From the NCBI GenBank assembly GCA_964017195.1, contig OZ024889.1, positions 56,918,074 to 56,982,073 on the forward strand: 64,000 nt of DNA, given 5' to 3'. This DNA is from Siderastrea radians. Lineage: Eukaryota > Cnidaria > Anthozoa > Scleractinia > Rhizangiidae. The translations under genes and the position numbers were made by a program. The notes beneath the pieces were generated by a model. It saw nothing but the letters and a program-made list of their open reading frames with translations. It was not told where the DNA came from and ran no database searches. This document shows, in pieces, positions 1-11,287 of the stretch (position 1 is the first letter of the stretch; every line of letters starts with the position of its first letter).

Positions 1-27
1 TTTCTTGAATAATGGCCATCCCTCAAA

Positions 28-61
28 TAACATCTACATCTACATCTACATCTACATCTAT
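28..61. repeat. ACATCT hexanucleotide microsatellite
   Basis: About five near-perfect copies of the hexamer ACATCT. It is simple sequence with no coding significance. Confidence 0.9.
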
Positions 62-105
62 AACTTGCAAAATCATTATTCAGACATTCATTCAATTACC
101 TTCTT

Positions 106-1001
106 ATGCATGGTTCAATTTTACCTGTTACCTCCCCCCCCCCCCCGGGCAACCCCCGGGACTAGTCCAGCCCTTCGGGCCCGGGGGTGGGGAATTGTTT
201 GAAACGGTTTTGTCCCGGGGGTAGGGGGCGGGGCAAATCGAAAACAACTTCTCGTTTTTCTTGTGAAACACGTCACCAGCTTATCACTTCTCACTTGACA
301 CAATGGCGCCGAACCGCGTAGAGAAGACTGCCTGTTTCCAGGGAAAATCTCTAGAATTTGTAGCAGACTGGTTGGAGAAGAATAATCTCTCGAAATTAAA
401 ATCGGTATTCAAAGGCACGTTTATTATAAATTGTTAAACAAAAGCGCGTTTGATGCGTACTCAAATCGATGGCATTCATCACAAACATAGAAATATTTCT
501 TCAGCGTATTTGCATGAAACAGATGCACGGCTTTATATTAAACAGAGATCTCAGTCCAGTGTTCTTGTGAAACAAGCTAAGAAAAACTCCTTAAAAATGC
601 TGTCACTAATTTGCTCAACGGACCTCTTTTGCCCGTGTGCTAATAAACCATGCGGTGAAGAACATTTCTTTACTCGCCAGCAGAATGCCAGTGTGGTTAG
701 ACTTTTTTCTTCAGTTTTCTTCTTCAATGTAGTGTCCATGTTTTTTAATACTATGTAATATCCTTCGTTCAGTAAACTCTAGAAAAGCATTTAAGTTCTT
801 GTCAAAACGTCTGGTTGCAGGTTGTGCTATTGTACGGAAATCAATTTTGGTCGATGAAGAGTCCCGGGGGTGGGGAATTGTCTCTTTCTGCGTGCCCGGG
901 GGTGGGGAATAGACCGCCAAGTAAGAAAAAATTGCAAATCCCTGGGGGTGTGCCCGGGGGGGGGGGGGGGGATGGTAACAGGTAGAATTGAACCCTGCAT
1001 T
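106..1001. mobile_element. Foldback/MITE-like element with C-tract ends
   Basis: The two ends are inverted copies. The left end reads ATGCATGGTTCAATTTTACC then CTGTTACC and a C run. The right end is the mirror image, a G run followed by GGTAACAGGTAGAATTGAACC. Inside are at least four copies of a CCCGGGGGTGGGGAAT-like motif, and a short open frame from 303 (44 codons) that I do not recognise. I see no transposase. The paired ends suggest a non-autonomous element of about 0.9 kb. A clear target duplication was not found. Confidence 0.55.
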
Positions 1002-3330
1002 AATAATGCCCACATCAAATTATTGCCCCCCTCACCCCCTGCCCCACCCCAACATCAAGAAAAGTTTACTAAAATAGACGCATTCTCGACCTTAAAGAAA
1101 GATTAAAAAATAATTGCCCCCTGCTGTTATTCGGGAAAATAAAGTACCGTAAGTGTTGTGGAATAATTAAAGCTCTATTAAATAAACGTGACAAAATGGA
1201 ATTATTATAACAATATATTTCACAACATTCAGGTGACTAACATAAAATGTAAGACTTAGTCAACCACAATACCAGAGATATGCAAATTCTCTCGGTAAAA
1301 AACCTGTTTGTCACAGTTTCGTTGATCAGGAATAGATAGCAGGTTAATTGGCAGGTTTCACTGTTTATTTGCACTAAAACGTCTGAACATCGACATAACA
1401 TTAATCTGAGCTTCAACTATTACCCTTTCCAGTATTTGGCCACGAAAAATTAGTCTGTTTATAATAAGCTAAGCTTCTCGAATGCTACAGTATCAATTTT
1501 CATAGCCTGGAAATGAAGTAGGACGGAAATAAGTGTAAGAAGGCTTTGCGTTACGTGGCGGGCACGACAGAAATAAATTCAACAAAAACTATGTGTTTGC
1601 AAAAGTCCAAATCCTCGAAATAAACAGTGAATCAACAAGTTCACCTACCAAAAGATTTTGATTCCTTTGAAGATCAAGAGGTAATAATGTAAATTTTCAA
1701 CGTAGCTAGATCGAACGTTGCAAGGTTCCGATCCGATAAGAACGAAACCACACTCACCTATAAAAACGCAAATTACATAGAAACTTATTACGGTAATCTT
1801 ACCAAGGCGCTCTCCTTTAGAATCAAATTTTCCAGTTTGACATCTCCTGCAAACGTCAACATTTATTGTTAAAAATAAAAACAGTATGTTTAAAACACAT
1901 TTGGAGACAAACTGAACAGTTCTGTTCTTGCGTGCAGCAACGATGTCGACCCACCTCCCCAAATCCCAAGCCTAAGCTGCGATGAATCGAGATTCTCCAA
2001 GTACTGCCCGGCGAATTTGTTAAGGAGATCGACCACGTACGACTCGAACACCATGGTGGCTAAGCGACTTGATTCATTTCTCGTCCCGGAATATAGACTG
2101 AATTAATTCCGCATTATTAGTTAGACCATCGATTTCAGTTCATAACATGGTGAGAGAAGTGAAAGCCATGCGACTCGAACGTGAGCCCGCGATCAACATG
2201 ATGTCATCAGCTTTTCGCGTTCGCGCAAGTTTCGCGCCTTCAAAGGCTTGAAACCCTCAAACAATCTCATTTTCCACGAACGGTTACTATTTATATATTA
2301 TATCATAATTCGGTGGCCAAATTAAGATAATCCTGGACTATCATATGATAAATTTTTAACATGGAGATATAAACCCGTGGAATTAAAGCGAAAATTTATC
2401 AAAGCTGAAAAGGTAACAAATTTGTGGTAATCGAAATTGGCTGAAGTTTTAAAATAAGTGTATGCGTATCTTGTCTAACTTCGGCAAACAAACTGTAGTC
2501 ACTGTACCGCTGCAGCCCTATTCAATTTGCAGTTTCTCTCTTGATTCACACTCAAATCGTCGTATCAGCAATCCTCAGAAAAACACGTCCGTGTAAAATA
2601 TAATTCGAAAGGTCACCTAAAAATGTCGCTTTTTTTTTTCTTTGTAGTCTAGGCTACGGCTTACGAGCCTTAGTATGCAAGCAAAAACGAAGAGCAGACA
2701 AAAATCAAGCTATACAAAGCAGCAAACCTGTGACCTGACAAACCAGTTCAACTTGTTTGTCCCATGTGTCAACTTTTCAGTAAAACGTACCATTACGTGG
2801 GGGATGCAATAAGTATATGGGATTCTTGAAAATAACTAAGAACCTTAAATCACAAGTCGGCGGCATCATCTGGAAACAGGCATCGCAAGATCCTTACGGA
2901 CACCTGGGGCACGTTTCTAGAAAGCCCCAAAAAGCTTTCGGCCCTGAAAAGCCATTCGTAAGAATATAAACCACTTAGTCTACAAACCTGTGATTTTAGC
3001 TTGCCTTAAAGGTAAGGAATGTTTAACTTATGGAAATGTTTCATGCTCCGAAAAGGCAGTCTTTGTTTACAAGATACACGGTAAATTATTGTGCCCGAAA
3101 TCGACCCGAAAAGTTTCGGGGCTTTTGAGAAATGCACACCTGGATTGTCTGAGGAGCATGCTAGAAAAACTGAAAACTTAAAACAGTTCACTAACTTCCT
3201 GATCGAAATTAAAATTTTCCGACTAGCCGTATGCAGAACATTTCATATATTTCATATATTTTACTTCTATCTATTCCGCATCGTCCACGAGTATATTACG
3301 AACTCACATAGTGACCGGCTTCTACCTGGC
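1002..3330. other. AT-rich intergenic or intronic DNA, no gene seen
   Basis: Open frames here are short (the longest is about 105 codons, on the minus strand near 1645-1962), with no recognisable domain and no supporting splice structure. I see no RNA gene and no convincing repeat. Confidence 0.5.
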
Positions 3331-3545
3331 TTGATAGCTCAGTTGGCTCAATTAGCTCAATTGGAAAATTATCATATGACCCGTACGGACCCGCGCGCAA
3401 TTTCCTTGGAAAACCATATGAAAAAAGTCCCGTATGAGGGCCGTACGCCTCGCTCTAGCAGGGCCGGAAAAAGCCGTACGGCCCTACTAGAAAAGCGTAC
3501 GGCCCCGCTACTGCCGCAAGATGACGGGATTGGAACCAGTTGATC
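3331..3545 (+). repeat. Possible SINE remnant with GTACGG-rich body
   Basis: The segment starts with TTGATAGCTCAGTTGG, which resembles a tRNA-type box A. It continues into a stretch where CGTACGGCC-like words recur in both orientations (around 3390-3510). No clean box B or tail is visible, so this is a weak call. Confidence 0.3.
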
Positions 3546-4599
3546 CCACAGCTTTGAATTCAGATGAACGATAGTTAAGATTTTTCTAAAAAGCAAAGAA
3601 TGTCCAACATGTTTATTAAAACTTTACTATCTAGAAAGCGGTGTAGTTTGCAGGCGCAAAAATTAAAACAAAACGTGTTTAAACTTGGCAAATGATGAAG
3701 AAATACTCCTGACAACAACAATAAAATCGAACTAAAAGCCGTCAAAAACTGAAACAACATAATCGGACAAAGACGTATCCTGGTTTGAAGTCATGACAAA
3801 CGTTGAAGAAAAAATGCAAATGCGAAGTAAACTCAAATTTCTTTTTCTGCTGCGTAATTTTTAAATCACAACAAACAAAATGCGAGTACGACTAACCTGG
3901 CAATGACACAGTTTCCCGTTTGTTTTCACGAAGCATTTTAAGCACAATTTAGACATCAACTGTAATGCAGAGCTCAACATCGTCGAGGAACTAACGAATT
4001 CAAGGACTAAGCAGCAACAGCAGACGTTCATGAATCCTACGATCCGTGGTAAACTAAACAACTTGAAGCTGAAGGGAAACGAAGCGTAGCAAAATCCTGA
4101 ACTGCCTGTACAATCCCTTTCAAGTCTTTATGTAGTTTCATAAATTAAGATCTAATGTTGTTTTTAACATCCAAAATCCTTGGTGGAAAATTAATTAATC
4201 CTCTCGTTCAAACCAATTGTGAATTTCGGCTCAGAAGAAACGTCGCTAAGTTGTTCAATCAGGATAAATTCAGTCTTCGCTGAGAGACGAGCACGACTAG
4301 CCGAAAACGTCGTGCAAATTCTTTGTTGTAGTCCTTCATAAACGTTTCCTTTGAAATTTCTACTAACTGCAATCATGTACGAGGAATTTAGTCGGATTTA
4401 AATCTTCTTGGAATGGAGCTAAAACTCGGAGATTTGGTTGACAATTTTAACAGAAGTTCAAAACTTTTGTACGCACATCGCAGTTCAAATGCACTTTACT
4501 GGCTTCCCAAACAAATTACAAGCTACCATTGGCTTTTCAAAATGCGCGCGAAACGGGCCGCCACGTCTGTATCCACGAAAGAAAGACAAAAAAAAATTT
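3546..4599. other. AT-rich DNA, no gene seen
   Basis: Only short unrelated open frames occur. No recognisable protein, RNA or repeat was found. Confidence 0.45.
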
Positions 4600-4720
4600 A
4601 GTGGTCATATGATAAGTACATAGTATTGCACCGGTAATTGTATGAATGTCATGGATTCGAATCCCGTTCAAGCCTAAATTTTTCAGCCTATCTTCTCGCA
4701 TCTCCTTATGGGTCTTCCAT
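4600..4720 (+). repeat. tRNA-derived SINE remnant (3' part)
   Basis: Contains GGATTCGAATCCCG, a box B-type motif, followed by GTTCAAGCCTAAATTTTTCA, a short hairpin tail typical of tRNA-derived SINEs. Box A is not recognisable, so this is a truncated or decayed copy. Confidence 0.5.
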
Positions 4721-5384
4721 GCGTTAAATCTTTCATACACAGTTCACATATATGATGTTTCATATTCATTTCTCGTGTATTAAGCTAGTAAATAACCGAT
4801 AGCCAGCTAACCACGAGCCTCCGGCCCTATTTCAAGGCTTTTTGCATCGTAAGATTTCCAAACGAGGAACCTTGCCCCAGTAAACAAGTTAGAGTCAAAG
4901 TATTACTTATGTACGTGTTCCAGGCTCTCATCTTAAGAACCACGGTAATGTGTGTTGCCTCAAGAGTGTCAAGCTTTTTTACGCTAAATTTGCAAAGAAA
5001 GAAATAGTTGCTACCTTTAGTCAGCTAGTGTAGTGTTTCTAACAACATTGGAAAGAATCACTGTTTGGTAGTTATCAATCGCTTACGTTTACGTGTACAG
5101 AGGCTGAACTAGGAGAGTGGCTAGGGGACCTGGGTACGGCACCCTTCCTTGTCTCTGAGATAAGAAAAAAACAAACAATTAGAACAGCGAGGACGTAATC
5201 GTTCATAACACCAGAGTATATATATTCCGACTGTCATGAATCATGAATAAAGTCGCGTTTAAAAAGGAAGTCAACTTATATTATTATATTATTGGATACA
5301 CAATTATATTTTGTATTTAATTATTTTAGTTACTTTAATTACTTTAATTGCTTTGTGTCACCAATTAGCATGCATGCTAAAGTT

Positions 5385-5427
5385 TCTTGACACATTAATA
5401 AAGTTATTGTTATTATTATTATTATTA

Positions 5428-5478
<51 letters not shown>
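5385..5478 (+). repeat. Retroelement-like tail plus TTA microsatellite
   Basis: ACATTAATAAAGTTATTGTTATTATT leads into about 20 TTA/ATT units. An AATAAAG signal running straight into a simple repeat is typical of non-LTR retrotransposon 3' ends. The same layout recurs near 8540, 40976 and, inverted, 47050. Confidence 0.55.
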
Positions 5479-5480
<2 letters not shown>

Positions 5481-5691
5481 CTCGAGCTGAATAAAATTAA
5501 GCTTGCGCGAGCTTCGAAAGCGCGCGCTTACTTTTGTAAGTTACATCACAATGGTTTTTATGGCCACAACAGATATAAATTAACAGTCTTGCTTAAGCTC
5601 AAGAGCAATTTTGAAGGCAACCTTGTTAAACCGAAAAGAAGTGCGTTATATTTCTGTAACCGCCAGTGGCGAGCGTGTATATAGAAGCGAT

Positions 5692-6540
5692 ATGTCAAAC
5701 ATGAGAAAGACAAGCCAAGACGCCAGGAACAGAGAACCTCTTTGGGATGGATTCTTTTCCGCACTTTTCACTGCAATCAATTCTGGGAAATTCTGGCGCT
5801 GTATCAGATGGTGCGACGAAGGAAGTACGGTGTTAATCACAACCCCTGGTCTTTTCGAAAGAGAAGTCCTGCAAAGCGAAGAGTGGAAACTGCAACAGAA
5901 CATTAACAATTTCACAAATTTTGTGGCTTTACTGAAACAGCTTGGTTTTAAACAGTTGGTAAACCAAAGACCGTCGAAGGTGCAAAAGTTCCGGCATCCT
6001 CAGTTTACAAAAGACTGCCGAGATATCCTAACAGAAGCTACGAAAAGAGATAAAACCCAGAGAAAAAGGAAAATGCCAGAGAACGAAAATCCCAAGCGCA
6101 ATGCTACATGTCCAGCGAAGGAAAAGAACCAAGAAAGAAATCTGGCGCAGAGATCAAAGCGACAAAGCAAATTTAACTCTGACTCAGGGAATGAAAGCGC
6201 GAAGACGGCTATGAAAAGAAAGAGAAAAGCTGGAAACAGCAGCGAAATTTCTACGCCTGTCAAGAAACAAAAGAGGGCAGTCACCACAAATGGTCCAATC
6301 AACAAGGGCACACCCAGCCAAATGCGCGGAATCTACAGCGCAGAAGAAATGACCGCTGCCCAGGCATTGCTCAGTTTATCAACACCAGTTGTGTTTGCGA
6401 ATTACACAGCCGTGGAACTAATGGCGGCTCAATGCCTGATTGATTTGTCAAGGTCAAGTGTTGTACCTCAAATGAGAACTGTTCAAGAATTAAAGGCGGC
6501 ACAAAGCTTATTGGAACTTGCTAAGTCAGCAAACTTTTGA
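5692..6540 (+). CDS. HSF-type DNA-binding protein with C-terminal AAQ repeats
   Basis: A 282-residue single open frame from the first ATG; the frame is open upstream to 5611 without an ATG. Residues about 15-115 look like a heat-shock-factor-type winged-helix domain: an aromatic core around FWRCIRWCDEG, then LFEREVL, NNFTNFVALLKQLGF and KFRHPQF, the spacing used by HSF and HSFY-like proteins. Residues about 120-205 are Lys/Arg-rich, probably disordered and nuclear. The C-terminus has three copies of an ELxAAQxLLxLS-like helix at residues about 219, 242 and 266, spaced 23-24 residues. I infer a nuclear DNA-binding regulator. A decayed paralogue with matching upstream sequence lies at 62800-64000. 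It could be a single-exon retrocopy or a domesticated element gene. Confidence 0.65.
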   Translation: MSNMRKTSQDARNREPLWDGFFSALFTAINSGKFWRCIRWCDEGSTVLITTPGLFEREVLQSEEWKLQQNINNFTNFVALLKQLGFKQLVNQRPSKVQKFRHPQFTKDCRDILTEATKRDKTQRKRKMPENENPKRNATCPAKEKNQERNLAQRSKRQSKFNSDSGNESAKTAMKRKRKAGNSSEISTPVKKQKRAVTTNGPINKGTPSQMRGIYSAEEMTAAQALLSLSTPVVFANYTAVELMAAQCLIDLSRSSVVPQMRTVQELKAAQSLLELAKSANF

Positions 6541-7599
6541 GCGAATTTTTTTAAAGTAGCCTGAATCTGAATTTGCTTATCACTGAAAATTAATACATCT
6601 CTTGAACTTAACTGATTGAAAGCTATAATATTACACTAGATATCTTCAAAACCATACAGTTCTTATACTAGAGAGGAATCATTGGTCTGGTACGAACTTG
6701 TGCAAGTAATGTCTTTGCTTTTGACCTAAGCGTCTTGTAGACCGTCTAAGGCCGGGATTGCCAGTTCAGTGCGTCGATTCCAACGCACTAAAGAGAATAG
6801 TTCTTGTGGACCCATAAACCACCGGACTGTACGATAGACGAACCTCATTCGCAAAACCAGAACAACTATACGGTGTTTGCTCAGATTCTTCGTCCTTTTT
6901 TGTTAAAGTGGCCAATAGTCTCTGAAGCCTACGTCTGTCTAGAAACAACGTCGGCGAAAAAAAATTCAACGTCCCGAACTGTAAGATATGATAAGTAAGC
7001 TTATATTGTTAAGAAATCAAATAAATGACAATTACGAAAGAGAAATGCTCCAGCGCATGGACTGGCCACCGTTTGCAAATACATTTAAGAAGGTGCCTTA
7101 CTGACTGTCTGGTTCCTTCCTCTAAAAAGAACGAACAAGGCACACAAACCCACAACTGGATTGCTAGACGTTAAAAGATTTAAACTAGACGTGACATGAG
7201 TAAAACGTTTACAATACAGTTAACTCAGTGCAAATCCGTAAATAAGCGGAGACAGAGCCCCATAGACGACATGCTTCGGCTATGAATTAACATTGCGAAT
7301 GTGGAGACTGCGAGACTTGCCTAAAGGATGTTATGTTCTTGTTTTAACACCGTTTAGGAGAGTGTTTCCCTAACACTTACTGCTAAGTGTGAAGGGATGT
7401 CCTAAGAAGGATCCTCGTTGTTTTAAGACGCTTTATCTCCTTTTAGAATTAGATCGGTTACATGACACTAAAACGGCACAGAAAGGTGATCAATTCGTTT
7501 GAGGTGAACATTGCTATAGTTAAAAAATCATTGAAGAAAGTCTGATAGTGTGATGTAGGCTAATAAGTTTCAAAAGAACGCTTCACATTGGTGAGTAAC
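6541..7599. other. Intergenic; half of a diverged repeat pair
   Basis: No gene seen. The part from about 7090 to 7560 is a diverged copy of 9190-9535: both share a TTTAxGACGCTTTATCTCC-like core followed by a matching GGTTACxTGAC segment. The nature of the repeat is unknown. Confidence 0.4.
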
Positions 7600-8187
7600 T
7601 CATGGGTGAGTTCGTGGGTTTTTTTCATGGGCTGATTGTTGATGAGTGTGTGAGGCAAGGTTAATGATTTCATGGGTGAATGCATGAGTGAGTTCATGCA
7701 TGGGTGGTTGAGTTCACGAGTACATTACCTGTCATTTAGCCAGTGAGTTCAAGTATAATGGACGAGTTTAAGGGTGAGTAAAAGGGTGATTTCATGATTG
7801 ACATCATCGAGTAGATTGTCGAGTTCACGGGTGCGTTCATGAGTGCGTTAAGGGTGCGTTCGTAGTGGGTTCGTGCGTGCGTTGCCAGGTGAGTTAATGG
7901 GTGAGTTCATGGATGGGTTCGTGGTTGCGTTCATGGGTGAGTTCATGGATGCGTTCGTGGGTAAGTTCATGGGTGCGTTCATGTGTGCGTCCGTTGGTGT
8001 GTTCGTGGTTGCGTTCGTTAATGCGTTTGCGGGTGCGTTCGTGGATGCGTTCGTGGGTGCGTTCATGGGTGTGTTCGTGGATGCGTTTGTGGATGCGTTC
8101 GTGGGTGCGTTCGTGGATGCGTTCTTGGACGCGTTCGTGGATGCGTTCATGATTGCGCTCATGAGTGCGCTCATGAGTGCGCTCGTA
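7600..8187. repeat. 12-bp minisatellite (GTTCGTGGATGC-like)
   Basis: Dozens of imperfect 12-bp units of the form GTTC(A/G)TGG(G/A)TGC, degenerate at the left end and tidy from about 7860. Because the unit is a multiple of three, several frames on both strands stay open and translate as monotonous repeats (for example NASTNAPTNAS on the minus strand). I read this as a tandem repeat and not as a gene. Confidence 0.85.
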
Positions 8188-8539
8188 TAGTGACTGTAAC
8201 TGAGTATAGTGATTCCGCCCAAACCATCTGGGTGGTGTCAGTCTTATATAGCAAAAGAACAAAGGTCTGGCGACTGACCAATAACAAACAAGTGGCGTCA
8301 CAAACCGAGTACCAATAGAAGCTAAGCACGTGAAAACTTTTTATCATGCAAAAAACAATTATACACGCATTTAGCAGCTTTTAGGGTAAGGTAAGGTCGT
8401 ATGCGGGACAGCAGGCCAAGACGCTTGCTCACGTTACAAATCAATTCTACATGCTCATTCCATGAGAGATTTTTAAAATCCTTGTACATAACTTTTAATG
8501 TAATTTTTAATTTTTATCGTGCAGTCATAATTTACGCAG

Positions 8540-8622
8540 GGCCCCTTTTGATACCAGCCAATGGCTGATAGGGCTACCCTGCCTAAATAAAGTTGACTTG
8601 ACTTGACTTGACTTGACTTGAT
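8540..8622 (+). repeat. Non-LTR retrotransposon or SINE 3' tail with ACTTG repeats
   Basis: A short unique stretch ends in CCTGCCTAAATAAAGTTG and runs into (ACTTG)5. AATAAAG followed by a pentameric repeat is a common 3' end of invertebrate LINE-type elements. The body of the element is not recognisable upstream. Confidence 0.55.
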
Positions 8623-11283
8623 AACCAACTGGAGCATAATTTATAAGTTAAAATACTGGTCAAATTTTTAAATTTACACAACAAATTCTGCTAGCTGACG
8701 ATTATCCTTTACGGCGAAAAAAGCTGACAACATTTTCTAACTTTGTACACTTTTTGCCGCTGCAAAGTAAAATGTTCATATGCGTTCATTCGTTACAAAG
8801 CCGTCAGCTCTTATTGCGTTAAGTTTCAGTTCACTTACAAAGCGAAATGTTCATCATAGTAATCGTGTAAAGAATTGAGTTGTTCCAATTTACAGTGAGC
8901 TCGTTGTAGTCACTGAGTTTACATTTCGACTCTTGACAAAAAAAAAAACAACTTCCTTGTTCATTAACTTGTCGCGCTGGTGTCTTTGCGAGCGCATTTG
9001 GAGAGCCCATGTATTAAAACTGGAACTGTGCGAGGATTATCAAAACAACCAACAAGTGCCATATAGCATTGCCAAGAATCAGTTATTCATAAATACAGTA
9101 AATAAGCTGTTTTCAGAGTTTAACCAAAAGATAAAAAAAGTGCCTTTATTCATACGCGAGACTGCCTAGAGAAATGTTGTGTTATTTTTAGCGTTAACGA
9201 GGGTGTTTCTCAACAACGTACCGCTTTACCTGCGATCAGGCTTTATTTTCGTTTCGTTCTGTCAACCATTCCTGCGTCAAACGCGTAACGAACGAACCAC
9301 GAAAGAGAATATGAGATCGCTGCTTAAATTAGGCCAGATCGCAGGTTTTGTACCGATAAATGCAGAGACGCTACCCTCAGAAAAATCCTTATTGTTTTAC
9401 GATGCTTTATCTCCTTTAGCATTAGCGCGGTTACTTGACTCTAAAACGACGCAAAACAGTGATTATTTCGTAATAGGTGCGGTAATGATATAGGTAAAAA
9501 ATTCATGGAAGAAAATCTCGTGGCGTGAGGTACGAAAGCTTTAAAATCAAAATGCTGTAGAAACATTTACTTAGATAATCAATGCCTCAAATATACCCAT
9601 ACATTTTGGCTTTAATATTGTTCCAGAGTACATTGTTTGTATATTGAACAATGGAACCACGAGCGCCCGCTGGATATAAGATAACCAACGAGTTGCGTGG
9701 CACGGTGTTGGCTATAGTTATACCACATCCGACAAGCGAGCGTGGAATGACTGTTTTGTTAATTTCGCACTGACTTCGGCAGCCGTTGCTGAATCTCTTT
9801 GGCCATACTTTTGAAAAACTTTTAAACGCCAATTTCCTCAGTTTAAGGCAAAATCAGGAGTATTTCCCCGATCTTCCTGGTCTTTAATCTCATTAAACAC
9901 CACTGTTTTATGCTCTGTGTTCAACTTGACAAGGACAACTTACAACATTATTTACAGTGATATCTAATTATGCACATATATCACTAAGGAATAAAAGATC
10001 AATAGCAAAAAACTCAAATTTTGACACATCTCACCGCTAAAAACTTGTATTTGTGAGAGCAGAACAGCAATACAACTTCGATTGTGCATGTGACATGAAC
10101 AGATCGATAGAAGGTTTACCAGAAGCGACTAAGGGATACACAATATATGAAAACATAGTACAACGTCTTCCTTGGAAACATGTGGGTTGTTACGCTAACT
10201 TTGGAATGTTTTCCCGCTATTTTCGTTCGTATTCACGCAATAAACATTATCTACCGATCTTTAAAACACCCTGGAAACTTAATTTGTTTCAACATCTCGT
10301 TACAAGAACTCAGCAAACAGCAAGAAGGAAGGTTGGTAATTCTCGTCCCTTCCTCGTTTTTAGTGTCGTTTCATAAAGAGGAGTTTTAAATTCAGTGTTA
10401 AATTAATATAGTTTTAGTTACAGAATGCTAACTCTTGGCTAAAATACGTAACAATCCTTTTAGACATTCGTCAGTCAGTGTTGAAGTTGAACAAGTAACA
10501 TTGAATATTTAATTTGTGGGAAAATGCACATCTTAAGAGTATGCGAGCTCTTTTTATCTGCGACTAATAACGCGTGTTATTTTCTTCCGTTGACGTTGAG
10601 TCGCAAGGGTTGGAAGTTTGTCAATAAAGCTTTAATTTCCGGATCCGAGAATTGCGAAAAGTAAGACGGTTTTTGTATTTATTCGTGCAACGTCGTTTTC
10701 CTTTATATTGGTGATTTGAAGATGTTTGTGTAAAAACGAGACCCAGTGTTACGCCGGCTTTATTTGTGAATCTAACAGAGTGTCTGAAATTTGCTCTTAG
10801 GCACAAACTGCAAATAATTTACGATAGAACTTTACAAGCAGTGAATACATTTGTCGCCTTACTGTGGCCAAAACATCTCCCGTTGGTGCTCTGTGCTCAA
10901 CCTGAGAAAATTACAATATACGTTGTCTATACACAAGGTAAATTGAAACTTCAGGTTAACTTGTGGTGCGGCAGATTTGCGGTGAGTGGTTCAGGAACGA
11001 TTTCCTTGGGGACAGGGGAATGAAGTTCTATTACATGAATAACGAGACAAAATTGGTTTGTAAGTGCAATGTTGTCTTCAAAACTGTTAGTACAAAAGAC
11101 CATTTCTTCGGACGAGGTATTTTTGTAATCTGTAAATTGCCTTTTCATTTTTAAGCGAAACGTAGAGTGGCTAATCAATTCCTTCTGAAACTTCGGGATT
11201 TCTCAATATTCGTGATCCGTGATCTCATTAAACATCACCCGCCTGTGCTCTGTATTATTTACGGCATCTTTAATGTGCACAAA
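8623..11283. other. AT-rich, gene-poor DNA with diverged repeats
   Basis: No gene supported. Segment 9190-9535 pairs with 7090-7560. Segment about 10180-10480, with a TTTTCCCGCTATTTTCG core, has diverged relatives at about 13080-13400 and 38715-38960, so a medium-copy repeat of roughly 0.3-0.7 kb surrounds the Polinton site. Open frames are under 110 codons and show no domain. Confidence 0.4.
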
Positions 11284-11287
11284 TTAA

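Noticed and set aside
7848..8301. Long repetitive frames (NASTNAPTN, RTHERTHE) on both strands
   Set aside because: They follow from a 12-bp tandem repeat that keeps all related frames open.
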